Shown here piece after piece: positions 33,028 through 37,830 of a stretch of DNA of 37,830 bases (position 1 is its first letter; every line of letters starts with the position of its first letter). This DNA is from Lutimonas saemankumensis (GTDB lineage Bacteria; Bacteroidota; Bacteroidia; Flavobacteriales; Flavobacteriaceae), in NCBI RefSeq assembly GCF_020171465.1, contig NZ_JAIUZR010000002.1, positions 1 to 37,830 of the forward strand, given 5' to 3'. The position numbers were made by a program, and so were the translations under genes. A model generated the notes under the pieces. The model had not been told where the DNA came from. It was given only the letters and a program-made list of their open reading frames with translations, and ran no database searches.

Positions 33028-33032
33028 TTGCT

Positions 33033-34535
33033 ATGGTAACAAAATTACAAACACAAAACTTTATCGGAGATTTGCGGCAGAAGATTCTCAGGCAAAATCT
33101 AGTTTATCCGAAACCAAAAAATCGATTTGATGAAAAGGTGTTTTCAAGGAAAGAGAAATTGAGAATCATCGTCGAAGGTCAATCAAATCAATTATCAATT
33201 GAGGAAATTTGCTTTAGAGAAAATATCGACACTCAAGTTTTTTCGAAATGGACAAATGAATTTCTTAGTGGTGAATACGATCAGAATACTGATTCAGGAA
33301 CTGATCATGACGTATTATTTACAAATGAAAGAAAATATCAAATTGTAATCGAAGGGCAAACTGGTATTTCCAGTATCGCAAAAATATGTAATCGGGAGGG
33401 AATTTCTCATGAAACTTTTTTGGGGTGGTGCAAGGAATTTACTGAGTTAAGAAAGAGTCAAATAGAAAATGTCAGGAACAATAGATATTTATGGACAAGA
33501 AATAAGGATCTCACTGTTTCAAAATTAGGGTCAACAGAAATTTTTGATTATCTATCTCTTTATTTAAATTTTTATGATGATAAATTAACTATAATTTCTG
33601 ATGTTGAGGAGTTGTCAAATTATAATGAACAATCTAGAAATCAGATAATAGGATCAAAGAAAGTTAACGATATTAGATTTGTGAATAAATACTTTGAATG
33701 TATTAATTCAAAACTGATGGATGATGGAATATTTGTAGGATGTGTTGAGACTTTTCAAGCTAGAAGAAGAAAGATGAGAGTTAACAGAATTCCTATAATT
33801 AGTGATATTTATTTTGGGGTAGAGTTTATCTTTAAAAGAATTTTACCAAAAGTTTCGTTTACGAAGAGATTTTATTTTGATTTTACAAAAGGCAGTGATA
33901 GACTTTTGTCCAAAGCGGAAAGCTTAGGAAGATTGGTGAGTTGCGGCTTTGATATAATGGATTTTAAATCCATTGATGGATTATTGTATTTCGTTGTTAA
34001 AAAGAAGAGAGAACCTGAATTTAATGAAAGTCCTAGCTACGGTCCTATTTATAGAATGCCTAGATTAGGAAAGCATGGCAAGATAATTTATGTATATAAA
34101 TTTAGAACCATGCATCCTTATAGTGAATATTTACAGGATTTTTTGGTAAGTGCTTATGGTTATTCAAGTTCAGGTAAACCTGCTAATGATTTTAGAATCC
34201 CAAAGTGGGGAAGGTTTTTAAGACGCTTTTGGCTTGATGAACTCCCACAGTTGATTAATGTTGTTAAAGGAGATATGAAATTAGTGGGAATAAGACCTGT
34301 ATCAAAAAGGTATTTTCAAGATATTCCTTCAGAAATGAAAAAGCTAAGACTTACTCAGAAGCCAGGGTGTATTCCTCCATACGTAGCATTGAATCGTGAT
34401 GGGAATGTAATGAGTGTTTTACAAGCTGAAAGGGAATATCTGCAAGAAAAAATTCGAAATCCATATTTCACTGATATTAGGTATTTTTTCAAGGCCTTAA
34501 TTAGTATTATTTTTTTTCATAAAAGGAGTGCTTAA
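33033..34535 (+). CDS. Initiating sugar transferase with two transposase-like HTH repeats at the N-terminus
   Basis: A 500-residue protein. The C-terminal half (about 330-425) is a bacterial sugar transferase (polyprenol-phosphate hexose-1-phosphate transferase): GPIYRMPRLGKHGKII, VYKFRTMHPYSEYLQ, the catalytic Asp-Glu in WLDELPQLINVVKGD (402-403) and KLVGIRPVSKRYF. The middle (about 160-325, with IFVGCVET and SKAESLGRLVSCGFDIMD) matches a Bacteroidota subtype that lacks the usual N-terminal membrane spans. Unusual are two tandem helix-turn-helix repeats at 37-79 and 98-140: EKLRIIVEGQ...IEEICFRENIDTQVFSKW and RKYQIVIEGQ...IAKICNREGISHETFLGW, which look like IS3-family transposase OrfA HTH domains. 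It should start repeat-unit synthesis on undecaprenyl phosphate; the HTH part could bind DNA, perhaps for self-regulation (inference). A 281-base gap separates it from the ASST-like gene, so it may have its own promoter. Confidence 0.87.
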   Translation: MVTKLQTQNFIGDLRQKILRQNLVYPKPKNRFDEKVFSRKEKLRIIVEGQSNQLSIEEICFRENIDTQVFSKWTNEFLSGEYDQNTDSGTDHDVLFTNERKYQIVIEGQTGISSIAKICNREGISHETFLGWCKEFTELRKSQIENVRNNRYLWTRNKDLTVSKLGSTEIFDYLSLYLNFYDDKLTIISDVEELSNYNEQSRNQIIGSKKVNDIRFVNKYFECINSKLMDDGIFVGCVETFQARRRKMRVNRIPIISDIYFGVEFIFKRILPKVSFTKRFYFDFTKGSDRLLSKAESLGRLVSCGFDIMDFKSIDGLLYFVVKKKREPEFNESPSYGPIYRMPRLGKHGKIIYVYKFRTMHPYSEYLQDFLVSAYGYSSSGKPANDFRIPKWGRFLRRFWLDELPQLINVVKGDMKLVGIRPVSKRYFQDIPSEMKKLRLTQKPGCIPPYVALNRDGNVMSVLQAEREYLQEKIRNPYFTDIRYFFKALISIIFFHKRSA

Positions 34536-34626
34536 TAAAAGATCGTTATAAAACTAATCATTATCTTCACAAAGAAATATAATATTATTCATATTTATTT
34601 CGTTTTATAACCTTTATTGTATAATC

Positions 34627-37023
34627 ATGCATTTGAATAAATCGGAAAAGATTTTAGAAGATAATCTGGATGACTCAATTAATATGAAGGAAATATTCGA
34701 AAAATATTTCAAACATATTAAATGGTTTGTTTTCAGTGTATTATTATTTATTTCATTGGCCTTTATTAAAATTAGAAGTGAAATTCCCCAATATAAGGTA
34801 AGTGGTGTAATTCTCATTAAAGAAAATGAAAAAGGATCCTCAATAGGGAATTTAGAGTCTTTTGAAAATTTAGGGCTTTTCGGTTCTGAGACGAATAGAT
34901 TGGAAAATGAGATCCAAATTTTGAAATCTCGCAGGCTAATGACCAAGGTGGTCAAGGAACTAGAGTTTAATATAAATTATTTTATTGAGGATTCTCCATA
35001 TGATAAAGAATATTATCCAAATTTCCCGATAACCTTCGATTTTGTAGGAGATACCTTAATAGGTGATGATTTTTCCACTCTTTTTAAAATTAGAATTCTT
35101 TCGGATACTCGATTTCTATTTTTAAATGCAGAGGACGCTTCATATGGCTCAAAGGCATTTGGAGAAACCTTTGTTGCAGAATTAGGAAATGAAGAGCGTT
35201 CGATTCGAAAGGATCTTGTGGTTAACTTGAATCCTAATTTTGGTAGATCACTTGTAGGTGAAACTGTGATAATTAGCGTTTACCCAGTTGATCGAGTAGT
35301 TAGTAGTTATATGAAGAGGTTGGAGATAGAACCTATTAATGAGAGGATGTCCAAGGTGTTAATATTATCCTTAAATGAAAGTGTAAAGCAAAAAGGAATT
35401 TCTCTAATTAATAATTTGATAGAGCAATACAATGCTGATGGTATAACCGACAAGAATCTTGTCGCACAAAATACGACAGATTTTCTGGATCTTAGAATAG
35501 GTTTAATAGAAACAGAGTTAGCCGCTATCGAACTTACTGCAGAACAATTTCGAACAAAAAATAAAATGATTGATGTGAATACCGGGTCCAGTATTTATCT
35601 TCATTCATCCTCTGCAAATGAGTCGGAATTAGTTGATTCCAATACTCAGATTCAATTAGTTAATCTCATGATTGACGAAGTAGGTTCAATTCGCACAGGT
35701 GAATTGTTGCCAGGAAACGTTGGGATAGCGGATCCGACAATTATAAGCATGATCACCCAATATAATAATTTGGTTTTACAAAGGAACAGAATATTAAAGA
35801 GTTCAAGTGAAATAAATCCAATAATTATTAATATTGATTCGCAGTTGGAAAATTACAAAAGTAATTTAAGTAATAGTTTAAATAATCAAAAATCGTCACT
35901 TGAAATCAAGGTTGGTACGTTAACTACTCAAAGTAGTAAAATTAGCTCAAGAATAGCTTCAGTTCCTAAGAATGAAAGAGAGTTTAAAGATATTGTAAGG
36001 CAACAGGAGACAAAAAATGCTCTATATCTCTTTTTACTTCAAAAGCGAGAAGAGTCGGTACTTTCTAATGCTGTTAATGTTGATAAAGCCAAGGTGATTG
36101 ATAATGCCTACAGTAAACCTGGGAAAATATCACCGAAGAAATCAACAAATCTACTGGGAGCTATTATTTTAGGAATTTTAGTGCCATTTATCGTGATCTA
36201 TGTTCGGGATCTCCTAGACACTAAGGTTCATGATGAGAAAGATCTGAGGAAAATGGGAATACCATTTATAGGAGATGTTCCCTTTTCAAAGAATAAAGGA
36301 GATTTGTTGATAACAAATAATGATACTTCGAATATAGCAGAGGCCTTTAGGTATTTAAGAACAAATATTGGTTTTATGCTAGATAGAAAGGAATGGGGAA
36401 AGACTATTCTTTTTACATCTACTCAAAGCGGTGAAGGAAAAACATTCGCAGCATTAAATTTGGCATCCTCATTGGCAATTTCTGGAAAAAAAACATTACT
36501 CATAGCAATGGATCTCAGAGTTCCCAAGATAGCAAAGTACATGGACGTGGACGAAGTTAAAGGTGTTAGTAATTTCATAAAAGATAATGAATTAAGGGTT
36601 CGAGATATAATTAATAAGCATGCTGAAATAGAAAACCTTAGTTTGATATTATCAGGAGACATTCCTCCGAATCCTGTTGAACTTCTTATGAGTAAAAGAG
36701 TAGATGAGATTTTTGAAGAAGTTAAAAATGATTATGAATTTATTATCGTAGACAGTGCACCGGTAGGTATGGTAACAGATACATTTCAAATAAGTAGATT
36801 TGCCGAATTGACAGTTTATGTGATTAAGGCGAATTTTCTCGATAAGAGAATGCTTCATATCCCTGATAAATTAAATCGACAGAATAAATTGTCAAATATG
36901 TGTTTGCTACTTAATGGTACGGATCATTCGAAAGGAACATACGGTTATGGTTATGGTTATGGAGAAAAAAAGAAAAAGAGATTCTTCAAGAATTTGTTTT
37001 CGAGAAAAGCAGCAACCCTTTAA
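34627..37023 (+). CDS. wzc: Wzc-type polysaccharide co-polymerase and tyrosine autokinase
   Basis: A 798-residue inner-membrane protein. A Wzz domain spans about residues 22-130, with the first membrane helix at 32-49 (KWFVFSVLLFISLAFIKI). A periplasmic coiled-coil region (about 270-490) follows, then the second helix at 509-528 (LLGAIILGILVPFIVIYV). The C-terminal BY-kinase domain has Walker A GEGKT at 602-606, Walker A' LLIAMDLRVPK (Asp629) and Walker B FIIVDSAPVGM (Asp709). The tail carries alternating Tyr at 772, 774, 776 and 778 (GTYGYGYGYGE), the autophosphorylation cluster, and a basic end. It would control chain length and export together with Wzx/Wzy. No Wza outer-membrane exporter gene is adjacent, although wza usually accompanies wzc; it must be elsewhere or be replaced. 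Confidence 0.95.
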   Translation: MHLNKSEKILEDNLDDSINMKEIFEKYFKHIKWFVFSVLLFISLAFIKIRSEIPQYKVSGVILIKENEKGSSIGNLESFENLGLFGSETNRLENEIQILKSRRLMTKVVKELEFNINYFIEDSPYDKEYYPNFPITFDFVGDTLIGDDFSTLFKIRILSDTRFLFLNAEDASYGSKAFGETFVAELGNEERSIRKDLVVNLNPNFGRSLVGETVIISVYPVDRVVSSYMKRLEIEPINERMSKVLILSLNESVKQKGISLINNLIEQYNADGITDKNLVAQNTTDFLDLRIGLIETELAAIELTAEQFRTKNKMIDVNTGSSIYLHSSSANESELVDSNTQIQLVNLMIDEVGSIRTGELLPGNVGIADPTIISMITQYNNLVLQRNRILKSSSEINPIIINIDSQLENYKSNLSNSLNNQKSSLEIKVGTLTTQSSKISSRIASVPKNEREFKDIVRQQETKNALYLFLLQKREESVLSNAVNVDKAKVIDNAYSKPGKISPKKSTNLLGAIILGILVPFIVIYVRDLLDTKVHDEKDLRKMGIPFIGDVPFSKNKGDLLITNNDTSNIAEAFRYLRTNIGFMLDRKEWGKTILFTSTQSGEGKTFAALNLASSLAISGKKTLLIAMDLRVPKIAKYMDVDEVKGVSNFIKDNELRVRDIINKHAEIENLSLILSGDIPPNPVELLMSKRVDEIFEEVKNDYEFIIVDSAPVGMVTDTFQISRFAELTVYVIKANFLDKRMLHIPDKLNRQNKLSNMCLLLNGTDHSKGTYGYGYGYGEKKKKRFFKNLFSRKAATL
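36940..36963 (+). repeat. Hexanucleotide tandem repeat encoding the Tyr-Gly tail of Wzc
   Basis: Four tandem copies of a six-base unit, tacggt then tatggt, tatggt and tatgga, encode the YGYGYGYG tail. Gain or loss of a unit would change the number of phosphorylatable Tyr residues without shifting the frame. Confidence 0.75.
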
Positions 37024-37116
37024 TTCGATAATGGCAGTTCAAAGTTTCTTGATTTGTTTTGTTTAGAAAAGATCATAATCAGAAAAAATAGTCTCTTTAA
37101 CTTAAACAATTTATGT

Positions 37117-37124
37117 TATATTTG
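37117..37124 (+). promoter_or_regulatory. Bacteroidota-type -7 promoter element
   Basis: TATATTTG matches TAnnTTTG exactly, 33 bases upstream of the start codon at 37158. The -33 partner is imperfect (CTTTAA at 37095-37100, with about 16 bases between). It lies in the 134-base gap after wzc and would drive the downstream secreted protein as a unit separate from the polysaccharide genes. Confidence 0.6.
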
Positions 37125-37157
37125 TTTAATAAATATTAAAATTTAAATCAGTACAAG

Positions 37158-37830
37158 ATGATAAAAAAATTACTCTTAACATTTTTTATTTTTCTTCCCT
37201 TTTTAATGATCGGACAGTCAATTACGGTCATCACAAATTCAACGAGCTCTAATTGGTCACCGAACAAAGTTGTTAATAATGGAGATGTTTTAAATTGGAG
37301 TGTTGCCGATAATGGTTTGGTTTCTCCACCAGATCAAAATGTGAATGACCCAATTTTTGATTTCAGTTCTAACGATGGCAGTCAAATTATTATTACAATC
37401 ACAAGTACTGATAACTTTAGTGGTTTACAGGAATTCTGGCTCGATTACCTTAATATAATCTCGTTGGACATAAACGAGGCCACGAGTTTAATTGATTTTA
37501 GTTCAAGGGGTAACAGGAATTTAGGGACAGTTGATTTGTCTTCGCTATCCTCCCTTTTAAGTTTTCGATCTGATGTTACTGATTTAACATCCATAGATTT
37601 TTCGGCAAATGATTTGCTGGACTTTGTATATGTTATTAATAATGATCTTCCGACGGATCAGCTCGACAAGATAGTGAATGATCTGGATGCTAATGGTGCG
37701 AGTGATGGAAATCTACAGATAAGAAATCAATCGACTGGAGATGAGTTAAGTAGTTTATCCTATGATGGGTACACAAATTTGATCAATCGAGGATGGACAA
37801 TAGATGTTGATGCACCAGAGCCACCTGTTT
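37158..37830 (+). CDS. Secreted leucine-rich-repeat-like surface protein (3' partial)
   Basis: The frame opens with ATG 37158 and is still open at the right window edge after 224 codons. Residues 1-20 are a clear signal peptide (KKLLLTFFIFLPFLMIGQ, cleavage before or after the Gln). The body has leucine-rich-repeat-like strands: EFWLDYLNIISLDI, LGTVDLSSLSSLLSF, and LTSIDFSANDLLDFVYVINN, followed by PTDQLDKIVNDLDANGAS, a segment common after LRR blocks in BspA-like surface proteins of Bacteroidota. DAPEPPV at the edge may begin a linker to further domains. A T9SS tail is expected beyond the window but cannot be seen. A separate promoter (37117-37124) suggests it is not part of the polysaccharide operon. 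Confidence 0.8.
   Translation, partial: MIKKLLLTFFIFLPFLMIGQSITVITNSTSSNWSPNKVVNNGDVLNWSVADNGLVSPPDQNVNDPIFDFSSNDGSQIIITITSTDNFSGLQEFWLDYLNIISLDINEATSLIDFSSRGNRNLGTVDLSSLSSLLSFRSDVTDLTSIDFSANDLLDFVYVINNDLPTDQLDKIVNDLDANGASDGNLQIRNQSTGDELSSLSYDGYTNLINRGWTIDVDAPEPPV

Noticed and set aside
33141-33452. An insertion-sequence remnant at the 5' end of the sugar transferase gene
   Set aside because: The HTH segments are in frame, intact and duplicated, and no terminal inverted repeats, target duplication or OrfB catalytic part is visible. A domain fusion fits better than a recent insertion.

Overview
The window is AT-rich DNA (roughly one third G+C by eye) from a member of the Bacteroidota, most likely a marine or environmental Flavobacteriaceae or Cytophagales relative. 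Three things point there: two secreted proteins end in type IX secretion (T9SS type A) sorting tails, start sites lack clear Shine-Dalgarno sequences, and a candidate promoter fits the Bacteroidota TAnnTTTG -7 element. Almost the whole window is one surface-polysaccharide locus.

Layout. (1) 2-4383: two large T9SS-exported proteins in tandem, each with Ig-like repeats. The first is cut by the window edge. The second carries a parallel beta-helix of the pectate-lyase type. (2) 4398-5285, minus strand: a TupA-like ATP-grasp protein. (3) 5286-5808: a 523-base non-coding stretch. (4) 5809-32751: a rightward, tightly packed, probably co-transcribed run of 26 genes. (5) 33033-37023: an initiating sugar transferase and a Wzc-type tyrosine autokinase/chain-length regulator. 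(6) 37158 to the right edge: the start of a secreted leucine-rich-repeat-like protein behind its own promoter.

How the genes work together. The sugar transferase (33033) would load the first sugar phosphate on undecaprenyl phosphate. Several GT4-type enzymes, a possible GT-A enzyme and a DUF354 protein would extend the unit. A Wzx flippase (16801) and a Wzy polymerase (15534) would export and polymerise it, and Wzc (34627) would set chain length. Nucleotide-sugar supply includes a WbpB/WlbA-type dehydrogenase and a CDP-sugar branch (RfbF, RfbG, RmlC-like epimerase, TylC3/NovU-like C-methyltransferase, SDR reductase). This branch predicts a CDP-linked 6-deoxy-3-C-methyl hexose. A DUF4910 peptidase-like protein sits inside it. 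Decoration enzymes are unusually many: two hexapeptide O-acetyltransferases, three NodB-fold deacetylases, a PIG-L deacetylase next to an ATP-grasp ligase, a FemAB-like GNAT and a HAD phosphatase, plus three sulfation proteins.

The best candidates for something undescribed are: (a) a sugar transferase whose N-terminus carries two IS3-transposase-like helix-turn-helix repeats; (b) a translationally coupled module of a 47-residue membrane protein, a membrane-anchored PAPS-type sulfotransferase and an arylsulfotransferase-like protein; (c) the FemAB-like / DUF354 / PIG-L / ATP-grasp / HAD block, which has the logic of glycan deacetylation followed by amide ligation; (d) the CDP-branched-sugar block with its embedded DUF4910 protein. 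All functions are inferred from reading the sequence; no database search was run.
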